Positions 8,704-18,477 are shown, counted from the stretch's first letter. The stretch is DNA of 64,000 bases from Syntrophus sp. PtaU1.Bin005 (GCA_002067745.1 MVRU01000001.1:44700-108699), one strand, 5' to 3'. Notes: a model not told the origin generated them from the sequence alone. Numbers and translations: made by a program.

Positions 8704-10127
8704 ACATGGCTTTCCCCAAGACGAAGATCGTCTGCACCATCGGGCCTGCATCTGAGGCGCCCGAAGTGATGAAAGAGATGATCCTGGCGGGAATGAACGT
8801 CGCCCGGCTCAACTTTTCCCATGGCGACTTCGAGGCGCACAAGAAGGTCATTGAGAATCTGCGGACCGTGTCGGCATCGCTGGGATGCAGGATCGCCATT
8901 CTGGCCGACCTCTCCGGCCCGAAGATGAGAATCGGAAAATTCGCGTCCGAGCCGGTCGATCTCAATGCGGGCGATCCGTTCACGCTGACTGTCGACGACA
9001 TTCCCGGCGACAAAAGCCGTGTGTCCGTATCCTTTACCGGTCTGCCGAAGTCCGTGAAGGCAGGAGACATGCTCTTCCTCAATGACGGATACATCCAGCT
9101 CAAAGTTGTCGAATCAAGGGGGAACGATGTCGTCTGCACGGTCATGGTGGGTGGGGAACTCCGCTCCCGCAAGGGGCTCAACCTGCCGGGCATCGATCTC
9201 GGCATCAGCGCGTTCACCGAAAATGATTCCCGGTGTCTGCGCTTTGCCCTCGAAAATGGCGTGGATGCCGTAAGCCAGTCCTTCGTCGAAGGGCCGGCAG
9301 ATGTCGAAGCCGTGCGCCAGGCGGCTGCAGATTTGGGATATGCCCCTTTCATCATCGCAAAGATCGAACGGTCCGGGGCGCTCGACCGCATCGAAGAGAT
9401 CATCGCCGCGTCTGATGGCATCATGATCGCCCGCGGCGACCTGGGGGTTGAAGTCCCGATCGAGCAGATCGCCATCATCCAGAAGCGAATCACGCGTCTT
9501 GCGAACATGCGCGCGAAACCCGTGATCACAGCGACACAGATGCTCGAATCGATGACGGACTACCGTCGCCCTACACGGGCGGAGGCAACGGACGTGGCAA
9601 ACGCAATCCTCGACGGCACGGACTGTGTCATGCTCTCCGGAGAATCCGCCATGGGCAAATATCCTGTGGAAGCCGTCGAGATGCTGGCAAAAATAGCCCT
9701 TTCGGCGGAAGCGCAGCGCCCGATGACCGCGGTCAAAGAGCTGTTCAAAGGCATAGACTTGCGGGAGAGGATTCGCCCGGAGCATCTTATCGCCATCGGC
9801 GTGGAAGCATGCTTCGAATATGTGACGCCGGCGGCCGTCTTTGTCCCGACGAGAAGCGGCGCGACGGCGCGAAGCATCGCCAGATTCCGCCTTCCCGTCT
9901 GGACAGTGGCCGTAAGCTCCGAGGCGTCAACCTGTCAGCAGCTCCTGTTCTCTTCGGGCATCTATCCCGTGTGCGAGGCTCCTCTACCGGAAAACTGGTA
10001 CGCTTATGTTCGAAGACAGACATCCTCACTCGGCCTCAAGGGGAACATCGCCATTCTGACCCAGGGTCCATCCCGGGAGAATGCCGAAGCGAACCACAGC
10101 CTGGAAATTCTTGACCTGACCCTTTGA
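8700..10127 (+). CDS. pyk: Pyruvate kinase
   Basis: Transfers phosphate from phosphoenolpyruvate to ADP, the last glycolytic step. The 475 residues fit bacterial Pyk. Motifs: TKIVCTIGPAS, MNVARLNFSHG, the catalytic region AKIERSGALDRIEEIIAASD, GIMIARGDLGVEVP, and VITATQMLESM with the catalytic Thr region. The C-terminal regulatory domain is complete, ending AEANHSLEILDLTL. The ATG overlaps the DUF2950 stop. A nine-base inverted repeat starts at the stop codon. Segments homologous to residues about 340-362 and to the last 14 residues of this protein reappear in the relic at 34001-34135. Confidence 0.96.
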   Translation: MNMAFPKTKIVCTIGPASEAPEVMKEMILAGMNVARLNFSHGDFEAHKKVIENLRTVSASLGCRIAILADLSGPKMRIGKFASEPVDLNAGDPFTLTVDDIPGDKSRVSVSFTGLPKSVKAGDMLFLNDGYIQLKVVESRGNDVVCTVMVGGELRSRKGLNLPGIDLGISAFTENDSRCLRFALENGVDAVSQSFVEGPADVEAVRQAAADLGYAPFIIAKIERSGALDRIEEIIAASDGIMIARGDLGVEVPIEQIAIIQKRITRLANMRAKPVITATQMLESMTDYRRPTRAEATDVANAILDGTDCVMLSGESAMGKYPVEAVEMLAKIALSAEAQRPMTAVKELFKGIDLRERIRPEHLIAIGVEACFEYVTPAAVFVPTRSGATARSIARFRLPVWTVAVSSEASTCQQLLFSSGIYPVCEAPLPENWYAYVRRQTSSLGLKGNIAILTQGPSRENAEANHSLEILDLTL

Positions 10128-10154
10128 AAGCCGAAGGAAAAGGGCCTTTCAAAG
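10122..10154 (+). terminator. Inverted repeat at the end of pyk, weak terminator candidate
   Basis: The arms CTTTGAAAG and CTTTCAAAG pair perfectly across a loop of about 15 bases; the left arm overlaps the pyk stop codon. No T-tract follows, so intrinsic termination is uncertain, but the position fits the end of the glycogen/glycolysis operon. Confidence 0.35.
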
Positions 10155-10605
10155 ATTAACGCTTCGTCAGTAAGGGGAGGACCTTCCCATGGGTGGATCC
10201 CTCTCTTGAAAAAAAAACGGGTGGCCGCAGGACCATCAAGACCCAAGGAGGCACACCGTATGATGAACTCATCGCCACGGCTCTTCTCCAACAAGCTGTC
10301 CCCCATGCAATTCAGGCGCTAGTCAAAACCTCAATAAGAGGCCTCAATATATTACAGATCCGCAAAATGTTGAGGGAATTTTTCTGCCACAAGAGAGAAA
10401 CGCTTTTTTACCGTTAAATAAGTTGTTATTTATCAAATACTTACAATTGTTCGACCCTGCTCGATTTCAGGTACGTATTTTGGACTTTATTCCACAGGCG
10501 GGCTGAAAAATTTTAGACCCCTGAGGAAATTGGAACATCGGAACAGAGGTCATATTTGAACACGATAATAAAGGCTATGTCCAGAAGATGAGGAGGAGAC
10601 CGGGC
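10155..10605. other. Intergenic region between pyk and the RND pump operon
   Basis: About 450 bases without a convincing gene; the longest frames have no family signature. The section from about 10400 to 10460 is markedly AT-rich compared with its surroundings and would be the natural place for the pump-operon promoter, but I could not define a -35/-10 pair with acceptable spacing. No repressor gene is adjacent to the pump. Confidence 0.5.
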
Positions 10606-11883
10606 ATGCAGAACTTCATGTTAGATCGTTATCCCGAAAGCCGTCGTTGGAAAATTTTCCAGAGCATCCTTTCCATTGCGGGCATCACCCTGCTGATGGT
10701 CCTTCTGCTGATGGTCCTTGCGGCGGGATGCTCGAAAGGACCGAAGGAGGCGCCGAAGCCGCCTGTCGTTGAAGTGATGACGGTGATTCAGAAGGATGTT
10801 CCTGTCTACAAGGAGTGGATCGGGACCCTCGACGGGATGGTCAATGCCACGATCCGGGCTCAGGTCCAGGGGTATCTCATCAAGCAGAATTACCGCGATG
10901 GTGAACTCGTGAAGAAAGGCCAGATCCTCTTTGAAATTGACCCACGCACATTCCAGGCATCACTGGATCAGGCAAGAGGGCAACTGGAAGCCCAGCAGGC
11001 GCGCTGGAATACAGCCAAGGCGAATCTGGCACGGATCAAACCCCTTGCCGAGGTCAATGCCGTCAGCAAGAAGGATCTCGATGACGCCGTCGGGGCGGAA
11101 CAGGCAGCCCGCGCGGCGGTTTTCGCCGCCCAGGCCAGTTTCGACAAGGCCAAATTTGATCTGGGCTTCACAAAAATCACTTCCCCTGTAGACGGCATCT
11201 CCGGCCTTGCCAAGGCCCAGATAGGAAATCTCGTGGGTCCGGGAGCTGTGGAGGAGCTGACCACGGTCTCAACGGTCAACCCGATCAAGGTCTACTTCCA
11301 GATAAGCGAACAGGAGTATCTCCAGACGGCAAAATATTCGGTCACGGTGAGAGAGAAAAAAGTAGGGGAACTGATCCTTGCGGATGGCAGCGTCTATCCG
11401 GAAAAGGGATATTTCGCCTTTGCCGATCGGCAGGTGGATATCCGGACGGGGACCATAAAAGTCGCTACGGTATTTCCCAATCCGGGCAATTTCCTGCGGC
11501 CCGGGCAGTATGGGAGGGTCCGGGTTGCCGCGTCTGTCCGCAAGGATGCCTTGCTTGTACCTCAGCGGTCCGTATCAGAAGTCCAGGGGAAATACATGGT
11601 GGCCGTGATCGGGGCGGACAACAAGGCGGACATCCGGCCGGTGAAAGTCGCCGAGCGTGTTGACAATCTGTGGGTCATTATGGAGGGCCTCAGGCCCGGA
11701 GAGAGCGTCGTCGTCGAGGGGATACAGAAGGTCCGTCCCGGAATGCCGGTTACGCCGAAGACCTTTGTGGAAACACCAGTGAAGACCGAAGCCAAGCCGG
11801 GACCATCCCTGGAAGCGAAATCACAGGAAAATGCCCTGACCTCCTCAAAACCCGTCGAGACTGCGAAGACTGAAAAGAGGTGA
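10606..11883 (+). CDS. RND efflux pump periplasmic adaptor (MexA/AcrA family lipoprotein)
   Basis: Membrane fusion protein linking an inner-membrane RND pump to an outer-membrane channel. The ATG at 10606 follows AGGAGG by nine bases; the ATG at 10588 lies upstream of that site and is rejected. A membrane segment ends in the lipobox LAAGC, so the mature protein is probably lipid-anchored at that Cys. Family blocks: RAQVQGYLIKQNYRDGELVK (first lipoyl half), FEIDPRTFQASLDQARGQL, an alpha-hairpin, FTKITSPVDGISG (second lipoyl half), LRPGQYGRVRV, and a C-terminal membrane-proximal domain ending in a Lys/Pro-rich tail. Six bases separate it from the pump gene. Confidence 0.94.
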   Translation: MQNFMLDRYPESRRWKIFQSILSIAGITLLMVLLLMVLAAGCSKGPKEAPKPPVVEVMTVIQKDVPVYKEWIGTLDGMVNATIRAQVQGYLIKQNYRDGELVKKGQILFEIDPRTFQASLDQARGQLEAQQARWNTAKANLARIKPLAEVNAVSKKDLDDAVGAEQAARAAVFAAQASFDKAKFDLGFTKITSPVDGISGLAKAQIGNLVGPGAVEELTTVSTVNPIKVYFQISEQEYLQTAKYSVTVREKKVGELILADGSVYPEKGYFAFADRQVDIRTGTIKVATVFPNPGNFLRPGQYGRVRVAASVRKDALLVPQRSVSEVQGKYMVAVIGADNKADIRPVKVAERVDNLWVIMEGLRPGESVVVEGIQKVRPGMPVTPKTFVETPVKTEAKPGPSLEAKSQENALTSSKPVETAKTEKR

Positions 11884-11889
11884 TCCGCC

Positions 11890-14800
11890 ATGTCCAAGTT
11901 CTTCATCAATCGTCCCATCGTGGCCATGGTAATCGCCATCCTCATGGTCATCGTCGGTCTCGTGGCCATGTCGGGTCTGCCCACGGCGCAGTTCCCCAAC
12001 ATTGTCCCGCCGGAAATGAAGGTCACCGGCACCTACCCCGGCGCCGATGCCCAGACCATGGAGTCGTCGGTGGCCACCCCCATCGAGCAGCAGATGTCCG
12101 GTGTGGACAACATGAACTACATGTACTCCCTGAACTCCAACGACGGCAAGATGGTCCTGACGGTGAACTTCGACATCAAGACGGACCCCAGCACCGACCA
12201 GATCCTTGCCCAGATGAGGACCAACCAGGCCAACTCGCAGTTGCCCACCGATGTGATCAACCAGGGGGTCACGGTGCAGAAATCGACATCGGCGCCCCTG
12301 ATCGTGTTCGCCCTCTTTTCCCCCAAGGGGACCTATGACAACGTCTTTCTGGCGAATTACTGCTATATCAACATCAACGACCAGATGACCCGCGTTCCCG
12401 GCATCGCCAGCGTCACGATTTTCGGGGCAGGGCAGTACGCCATGCGCCTCTGGGTGAAGCCTGACCAGCTCGCGAAGCTGGGGATCACCATCCCCGAGAT
12501 CACCAACGCCGTCCAGCAGCAGAATACGGTGAACCCCGCCGGCCAGATCGGCGGCGAACCGGTGCCGCCTGGACAGGAATTCACCTATGCCGTTCGCTCT
12601 CAGGGCCGCCTCCAGAACGAGGAGGAGTTCGGCAACATCGTGATCCGGGCAAATCCTGACGGCTCCCTGGTTCATCTCAAGGATGTGGGACGGATCGAGC
12701 TGGGGGCCCAGTCGTACAACATGATCGGCCGCCTCAATGGCAAGCCCGCCGCCATCATTGCCCTCTACCAGCTGCCGGGAACCAACGCAATCGAAGCAGC
12801 GGAAGGGTCCAAGAAGCTGATGGCGCAACTCAAGGAGCGATTCCCTGCCGATCTGGATTACGTGGTGGCCCTGGACACGACGCTTGCCGTCACGGAGGGG
12901 ATCAATGAGATCGTCCATACCCTCTTCGAAGCCCTCGTTCTCGTCATCATCGTCGTCTTCATCTTCCTGCAGGGATGGCGGGCAACCCTCATCCCCCTGC
13001 TGGCCGTGCCGGTCTCCCTGGTGGGAACCTTCATGCTCTTTCCGCTCTTCGGGTTTTCCATCAACACGCTCTCGCTCTTCGGGCTGGTGCTCGCCATCGG
13101 TCTTGTCGTCGACGACGCCATCGTCGTCGTCGAGGCCGTGGAGCACCACATCGAGCAGGGGATGACGCCCAAGGAGGCAACCCTCAAGGCCATGGAGGAG
13201 GTCTCGGGCCCGGTCATCGCCATCGCCGTCATCCTGGCTGCCGTCTTCGTCCCCACGGCCTTCATCCCGGGGATCACGGGCCGCCTGTACCAGCAATTCG
13301 CCGTGACCATCGCCGTCTCCGTCATCATCTCGGCCTTCAACGCCTTGACCCTGTCACCGGCCCTGTCGGCCCTCCTGCTGCGGCCAAAGAAGAAATCCTG
13401 GGGGCCGCTGCAGAAATTCTACGATGGGTTCAACCGCATCTTCGGCCGTTCAACGGACGGGTACGTGAACTGGTGCGATCACTTTATCCGTAAGAGTAAG
13501 ATCAGCCTCCTCTTCCTCCTCGGGACAGCCGTCCTGGCGGGCTTTTTCGGAAAAAACCTGCCAACCTCCTTCCTCCCCGATGAAGACCAGGGGTACGTCT
13601 ATGCGGGGGTTCAGCTTCCCGACGCTGCCTCGCTGCAGCGGACCGACGATGTGACGAAAAAAGCCGAGGAGATCATCTCAAAGACGCCCGGCGTTAAGTA
13701 CTGCACCTCCGTGGTCGGCTACAGCATGCTCAGCGGCGTGGCCAACACCTACAGCTCCTTTTTCTTCATTACGCTGAAGGACTGGGGCGAACGGAAGACG
13801 CCGGAGGAGAAGTACGAGGCCATCAAGGCCCACCTGAGCAAGGGATTGGGGTCCCTGCCGGAGGCCATCGGTTTTGCCTTTCCACCCCCGGCCATCCCGG
13901 GAATCGGGACCTCGGGCGGTTTCACCTTCATCCTGGAAGACCGGGCCGGGAAGGACATCGCCTTCCTGGCCGATCAGACCAGCAAATTTATCGAGGCGGC
14001 ACGGAAGCGGCCGGAACTGGCCGGCATCAGCACGACCTTCCGCCCCAATGTGCCTCAGGTCTTCGTGGACGTGGACCGCGACAAGGTTCTCAAGCAGGGG
14101 GTGAACATCTCGGATGTCTACAAGACCCTCCAGTGCTTCATGGGGGGCACCTTCGTGAACTACTTCAACCGGTTCGGCCGCCAGTGGCAGATCTATGTCC
14201 AGGCTGAAGGGGAATACAGGACGAAGGCCGAGAACTTCGGGCAGTTTCATGTGCGAAACAGCGAGGGCGTGATGGTTCCCCTCTCCGCCGTGACCAATAT
14301 CCGCTCTACTGCGGGGCCCGAGTTCACCATGCGCTACAATCTCTACCGCAGCGCTCAGATCAACGGCTCGGCGGCGCCGGGCTACAGTTCGGCCCAAGCC
14401 ATGGCCGCCCTCGAAGAGGTCTTTGCCCAGACGATGCCCCGGGAAATGGGCTATGATTACCTCGGGATGAGCTACCAGGAAAAGAAGGCCCAGGAAGGGG
14501 TTTCACCCGCCGTCATCTTCGGCTTCTCGCTTTTGTGCGTTTTCCTGATCCTGGCCGCTCAGTACGAAAGCTGGTCCCTCCCCTTCAGCGTGCTGCTGGG
14601 AACACCCGTGGCCGTCATGGGGGCCTTCGGCGCCCTGTGGGCGTTAAGGTTCGAGAACAACGTCTACGCGCAGATCGGCCTCGTCATGCTCATCGGGCTG
14701 GCAGCGAAAAACGCGATCCTCATCGTCGAGTTCGCCAAGATGGAATACGACAAGGGAAAACCCGTCGTCGAGGCGGCCCTGACCGGGGCAAAGCTTCGGC

Positions 14801-15051
14801 TGCGGCCGATCCTGATGACCTCCTTTGCCTTTATCCTGGGATGCGTGCCGCTGGCCATGGCCAGCGGAGCAGGGGCCATCTCGCGGCGCGTCATGGGATG
14901 GGCCGTCATCGGCGGGATGCTGGCGGCGAGCTTTATTGCCATATTCCTCATTCCCGTTACGTTCTTCGTTGTGGAGAAGCTGTCTCACAGGGGGGTAAAG
15001 GAAGCAGAGGCTCCTGCAGGGGAGACCGGGAAGGAGGAAGGCCATGAATAG
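11890..15051 (+). CDS. RND efflux transporter, HAE1 (AcrB/MexB) family
   Basis: Inner-membrane proton-driven pump with 12 predicted helices and two large periplasmic loops; 1053 residues, the family length. The N-terminus FFINRPIVAMVIAILMVIVG is typical. Proton-relay residues are present: the paired Asp in GLVVDDAIVVVEAV (TM4) and the Lys in GLAAKNAILIVEFAK (TM10). These place it with hydrophobic/amphiphilic multidrug exporters, not heavy-metal (HME) pumps. Its Shine-Dalgarno GAGGTGATC overlaps the end of the adaptor gene, and its 3' end overlaps the channel gene by 8 bases, so the three genes are one operon. The substrate cannot be read from sequence. Confidence 0.96.
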   Translation: MSKFFINRPIVAMVIAILMVIVGLVAMSGLPTAQFPNIVPPEMKVTGTYPGADAQTMESSVATPIEQQMSGVDNMNYMYSLNSNDGKMVLTVNFDIKTDPSTDQILAQMRTNQANSQLPTDVINQGVTVQKSTSAPLIVFALFSPKGTYDNVFLANYCYININDQMTRVPGIASVTIFGAGQYAMRLWVKPDQLAKLGITIPEITNAVQQQNTVNPAGQIGGEPVPPGQEFTYAVRSQGRLQNEEEFGNIVIRANPDGSLVHLKDVGRIELGAQSYNMIGRLNGKPAAIIALYQLPGTNAIEAAEGSKKLMAQLKERFPADLDYVVALDTTLAVTEGINEIVHTLFEALVLVIIVVFIFLQGWRATLIPLLAVPVSLVGTFMLFPLFGFSINTLSLFGLVLAIGLVVDDAIVVVEAVEHHIEQGMTPKEATLKAMEEVSGPVIAIAVILAAVFVPTAFIPGITGRLYQQFAVTIAVSVIISAFNALTLSPALSALLLRPKKKSWGPLQKFYDGFNRIFGRSTDGYVNWCDHFIRKSKISLLFLLGTAVLAGFFGKNLPTSFLPDEDQGYVYAGVQLPDAASLQRTDDVTKKAEEIISKTPGVKYCTSVVGYSMLSGVANTYSSFFFITLKDWGERKTPEEKYEAIKAHLSKGLGSLPEAIGFAFPPPAIPGIGTSGGFTFILEDRAGKDIAFLADQTSKFIEAARKRPELAGISTTFRPNVPQVFVDVDRDKVLKQGVNISDVYKTLQCFMGGTFVNYFNRFGRQWQIYVQAEGEYRTKAENFGQFHVRNSEGVMVPLSAVTNIRSTAGPEFTMRYNLYRSAQINGSAAPGYSSAQAMAALEEVFAQTMPREMGYDYLGMSYQEKKAQEGVSPAVIFGFSLLCVFLILAAQYESWSLPFSVLLGTPVAVMGAFGALWALRFENNVYAQIGLVMLIGLAAKNAILIVEFAKMEYDKGKPVVEAALTGAKLRLRPILMTSFAFILGCVPLAMASGAGAISRRVMGWAVIGGMLAASFIAIFLIPVTFFVVEKLSHRGVKEAEAPAGETGKEEGHE

Positions 15052-16474
15052 AGGGATCTTCTCCGTCATCATTGCACTGATTCTTGCCGGCTGTGCCGTC
15101 GGCCCGGACTACAGGCGTCCAGCCATGGAAAGCCCGTCGGCCTGGCGAATCGAGGAAAAGGCTGCGCAGGAAACGGCCAATTCGGCCTGGTGGTCCCAGT
15201 TTAATGATCCGGTTCTTAACGCGCTGATCGATGAAGCCTTGAGGTCGAATTTCGATCTCCGGATCGCCACTGCGCGAGTCAACGAGTATGTCGGAAGGTA
15301 CTGGGTGTGGCGTTCCGGCCTGTTCCCGCAGATCTGGGGAAATGCCGATGCCGGGCGAAGCCGTGCCTCAGAGGAGGGAGCGGCCCCTCTGTCGTCACAG
15401 GTCGAAAATCCGGCGGATTTCTACCAGGGCGTCTTTAACGGAAACTGGGAGATTGATCTCTGGGGAAAATTGAGAAGGGCCACCGAAGCCGGGCGGGCGG
15501 ACCTGCTTGCCACCGAAGAGGCACGGCGGGGAGTGATCCTGTCACTGGTGAGCGCCGTGGCGAACGGGTACGTTTCCTTGCGCGATCTGGACATGCAGAG
15601 GGAAATCGCCATCCGGACGGCGAAAACAAGGGAGGATGCCTACAAACTCTTCAAGCAGCGATTTGAAGGCGGGGTTCTTTCTGAGCTTGAACTCAACCAG
15701 GTCAAATCGGAATACGAACAGGCCCTGGCTACGATACCTCAGATAGAGAAACAGGTTGCCTTCCAGGAAAACGCATTGAATCTCCTGCTCGGCAGAAATC
15801 CAGGGCCCATACCCAGGGGCAGAACGATGAACGAACTGGTCCTGCCGGTTGTTCCTGCCGGTCTCCCTTCGGATCTGTTGGAAAAGCGGCCGGATATCCG
15901 TCAGGCCGAGCAGGCGCTCATCGCAGCCAATGCCCGCATTGGCGTAGCAAGGGCTCGGTATTTCCCCACTCTTTCGCTGACTGGATTCTTTGGCTGGGCA
16001 AGTGCGGATCTTTCCAATCTGTTTAGCGGTCCGGCACGTGTGTGGAGCTGGAGTGGAAGTCTGACGGCGCCGATCTTCACGGGGGGCGCCATCTATGGAC
16101 AGGTCAAGATGGCTGAGGCGATTCAGCAGCAGACCCTGTTCAGCTATCAGAAAACCATTCAGACGGCTTTCCAGGAGGTGGAGGACGCCCTTGTCGATCA
16201 GAAGCGCACCCGCGAGCAGCTTGAGGCGCAAAAGAGGCAGATGGATGCCCTGCGGGAATACACCCGCTTCGCCCGGCTGCGCTATGAGAACGGCTTGACG
16301 AGCTACATCGAAGTCCTCGATGCCGAGCGGAGTCTCTTTTCCACGGAGTTGAGCTACGCCCAGACCCAGGGGATTCTCTTCGGGGCGCTGGTGAACCTTT
16401 ACAAGGCCATGGGCGGAGGATGGGTCGTAGAAGCGGACGAACGGACCGTGTTGTCAGCGGACGGGAAACAATAG
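15044..16474 (+). CDS. Outer-membrane efflux channel lipoprotein (OprM/NodT family)
   Basis: TolC-like outer-membrane factor completing the tripartite pump. The 476-residue precursor begins with a signal sequence and lipobox LILAGC, followed by the usual AVGPDYRRP. Two OEP repeats are visible: one around DFYQGVFNGNWEIDLWGKLR to NALNLLLGRNPGP, the second from LPSDLLEKRPDIRQAEQALI through ARYFPTLSLTGFFGWAS to YENGLTSYIEVLDAERSLF. Translation starts within the last codons of the pump gene after GGAGGAAGGCC. Complete, with no oddities. Confidence 0.95.
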   Translation: MNRGIFSVIIALILAGCAVGPDYRRPAMESPSAWRIEEKAAQETANSAWWSQFNDPVLNALIDEALRSNFDLRIATARVNEYVGRYWVWRSGLFPQIWGNADAGRSRASEEGAAPLSSQVENPADFYQGVFNGNWEIDLWGKLRRATEAGRADLLATEEARRGVILSLVSAVANGYVSLRDLDMQREIAIRTAKTREDAYKLFKQRFEGGVLSELELNQVKSEYEQALATIPQIEKQVAFQENALNLLLGRNPGPIPRGRTMNELVLPVVPAGLPSDLLEKRPDIRQAEQALIAANARIGVARARYFPTLSLTGFFGWASADLSNLFSGPARVWSWSGSLTAPIFTGGAIYGQVKMAEAIQQQTLFSYQKTIQTAFQEVEDALVDQKRTREQLEAQKRQMDALREYTRFARLRYENGLTSYIEVLDAERSLFSTELSYAQTQGILFGALVNLYKAMGGGWVVEADERTVLSADGKQ

Positions 16475-16510
16475 GCTGAGTTCCAAGGGTGTGTCTGGTG
16501 AGGAATACCC

Positions 16511-17185
16511 ATGCGTCGACCCATTAAAGGCATGATCGATGTCATTCTGAAAGCACGATTCTCCTATTTGTTTTTTACGATCATCCTGCTTTTTCTCCTG
16601 CGGCCCTTTATCGCAGGTGCGGTGGCCGTAACGTTCGTAACCGACATCTTCCTCTGGTTCATTATCATTTCCTGTGTCTGGGCCGTTTATGAAAAACGGA
16701 AAAATCAGTGGGTCGTCATCGCCATAGCGGCTACCGTCATCCTGGCCGACCTTTTCGGCTTCCTTTTTCCAAGCGCGGTGACTTCGTGGGCGAGTCAAAT
16801 AGCGGTCTTTTTTTTCCTTGGATATGCCGTCATCAATATTCTGTTCTACCTGGCTCGACAGGAGAACGTGACTGCGGACATGATCATGGCGGGAGCCAGC
16901 GAATACGTGCTTATGGGGCTTCTATGGGCGTCCCTCTACAGTCTCATTGAGACAATCTATCCGGGCTCGTTCAACTTTGCGGGAGCGAAGAACCGAGCCG
17001 GGTTCATCTATTTCAGTTTTGTGACACTGACGACGACGGGTTACGGGGATGTCCTGCCGGTAACGGAACAGGCCCGTTCCCTGGCCATTCTGGAAACGCT
17101 GATCGGTCAGCTTTTTATCGCCATTACCGTGGCGCGGCTCGTGAGCCTCTATACGGTATCCGGTAATAAGCAGGAAACTGTATGA
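16511..17185 (+). CDS. Potassium-channel-like membrane protein (ion channel pore domain)
   Basis: A 224-residue membrane protein with four hydrophobic segments before a two-helix pore module. The selectivity filter reads TTTGYGD at about residue 176, in the context FIYFSFVTLTTTGYGDVLPV, followed by the inner helix LAILETLIGQLFIAITVARL. No RCK/TrkA-N domain and no voltage-sensor arginine ladder are visible. It follows the efflux channel gene by 36 bases on the same strand. A second protein with the same architecture and filter MTVGYGD is at 20268-20999. Selectivity for K+ is inferred from the filter; gating is unknown. Confidence 0.85.
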   Translation: MRRPIKGMIDVILKARFSYLFFTIILLFLLRPFIAGAVAVTFVTDIFLWFIIISCVWAVYEKRKNQWVVIAIAATVILADLFGFLFPSAVTSWASQIAVFFFLGYAVINILFYLARQENVTADMIMAGASEYVLMGLLWASLYSLIETIYPGSFNFAGAKNRAGFIYFSFVTLTTTGYGDVLPVTEQARSLAILETLIGQLFIAITVARLVSLYTVSGNKQETV

Positions 17186-17234
17186 GAAACTGTGCGTTGC
17201 TGTTTCTCTTCAACTCCGATTTAAGGAGAGTTCA

Positions 17235-17558
17235 ATGAATCTCACTCTTGAATTCCGGGCCAAAGCGGAAAAGTTTCAGGAACTCTATCAGTCACTGCAG
17301 GCGCTTCTGCCCACGATGCGAAGGGAAGAAGGATGCCTTGAATCCCATATATACCGGGATATGGAGGATGGAGAGGTCTTCTTCCTTTCAATTGCCTGGG
17401 AGGATGAAAGGAAATTTGAGAGCTATATGCGATCGACAAGCGGGAGCGCGCTTCTCGGGGCGGTCGATCTGCTGAGTAAGGCGGTGAGAGTTCGAGTGGG
17501 GGACAATACTCCCTGGGAAGGGATTAACATCCTGAAGAGGATGAGGAAGGGAATCTGA
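17235..17558 (+). CDS. Antibiotic biosynthesis monooxygenase (ABM)-like domain protein
   Basis: A 107-residue single-domain protein with the dimeric alpha/beta-barrel ABM pattern: strand LTLEFRAKAEKFQELYQSL, then REEGCLESHIYRDMEDGEVF, then WEDERKFESYM. Families of this fold include quinol monooxygenases and heme-degrading enzymes, but the heme-ligand signature is not recognisable, so no reaction is assigned. AAGGAGAG precedes the ATG. It is 49 bp downstream of the channel gene and about 90 bp upstream of a secreted DUF3313-like protein. Confidence 0.72.
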   Translation: MNLTLEFRAKAEKFQELYQSLQALLPTMRREEGCLESHIYRDMEDGEVFFLSIAWEDERKFESYMRSTSGSALLGAVDLLSKAVRVRVGDNTPWEGINILKRMRKGI

Positions 17559-17646
17559 ATCGGAGGAATATAAACGGTAGAGGCTAAAGGTGGATCTTCT
17601 CCAAGGTCCTTAAGATAAAACAATAAAACGATGTCAGGAGGTATTT

Positions 17647-18336
17647 ATGAAAGCATTGGCAAAATTACTGTTGGTCATTGGAATCGGTCTTGTGTTCAGC
17701 GCATCCGTAGCATTTGCCGGAGATCCGCCTTTTTCCGGTTTTCTGGGTAGTCCCGATGTATACAAGCAATTGAAGCCGGGACCGGAAGGGGGCGCCAAAC
17801 TGCGGTGGGTGAAGGATGGGTTGGATTTCAGCAAGTACAACCGTTTCATGGTGGACAGCGTTATCTTCTACCTCGCCGACGAGTCTGAATACAAGGGCAT
17901 TGATCCCCAGGTGCTGAAAGACCTTGCCGACACCTTCAACAAAGAACTGGTTGCGGCCTTCAAGGACAAGTACCCGATCGTAGTCGATCCCGGTCCCGAT
18001 GTGGCGCGGATCAAAATTGCCATAACCAATATCGAGCGGAGTAACCCCGGTGTCAGTGCCGTCACCTCGATTATTCCCGTCGGAATTGCCATCAGTGTCG
18101 TTAAGAGGGGTGCAACGGGGGGCTGGGCAGGAAGCGGCGAGACGTGCGCCGAGCTGATGATGATCGACTCCGAGAGCAATGAGCCGCTTGTCATGGCGGT
18201 GGATCAGCAACAGGCGGCCTTCGCTTCGCGCTTTTCCAGTTATGGATCAGCCGAGGACGCCTTCAAGTTCTGGTCGGAGAGGATCGTGAAGGTTCTGGAT
18301 GAAGCCAGGGGCATCAAAAGGGAACCGGCAAAATAG
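17647..18336 (+). CDS. DUF3313-like secreted protein
   Basis: A 229-residue exported protein with a signal peptide (LLLVIGIGLVFSASVAFAG, cleavage after AFA). The pattern after it, FSGFLGSPDVYKQLKPGPEG, LRWVKDGLDFSKYNRFMVDS and later a strand/helix domain with DVARIKIAITNIERSNPG, fits the DUF3313 family, many members of which are lipoproteins; this one has no lipobox Cys. AGGAGG lies six bases from the ATG. A strong 16-bp inverted repeat follows 37 bases after its stop. Function unknown; periplasmic or outer-membrane location is inferred. Confidence 0.75.
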   Translation: MKALAKLLLVIGIGLVFSASVAFAGDPPFSGFLGSPDVYKQLKPGPEGGAKLRWVKDGLDFSKYNRFMVDSVIFYLADESEYKGIDPQVLKDLADTFNKELVAAFKDKYPIVVDPGPDVARIKIAITNIERSNPGVSAVTSIIPVGIAISVVKRGATGGWAGSGETCAELMMIDSESNEPLVMAVDQQQAAFASRFSSYGSAEDAFKFWSERIVKVLDEARGIKREPAK

Positions 18337-18373
18337 TGGGCTTATGCCCTGGATTATAGAGGAATACTCGATA

Positions 18374-18422
18374 TCGGACATCCGTCATCAGTAAAATGCT
18401 TTTGCCGATGACGGATGTCCGA
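18374..18422. repeat. Perfect 16-bp inverted repeat between two secreted-protein genes
   Basis: The arms TCGGACATCCGTCATC (18374-18389) and GATGACGGATGTCCGA (18407-18422) pair without mismatch around a 17-base loop. There is no T-run on either side, so it is not a classical intrinsic terminator. It may be an mRNA-stabilising or processing hairpin, a terminator lacking a U-tract, or a dispersed palindromic repeat. Confidence 0.8.
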
Positions 18423-18477
18423 CTTCTCATGCCATGCGGCTAAGGAAAAGAAAGTATAAACAATGAGGAGGATTCTC

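Noticed and set aside
11845..13296. 483-codon minus-strand open frame opposite the RND pump gene
   Set aside because: Composed of His/Asp/Gly-rich low-complexity sequence, the mirror image of the pump's codons.
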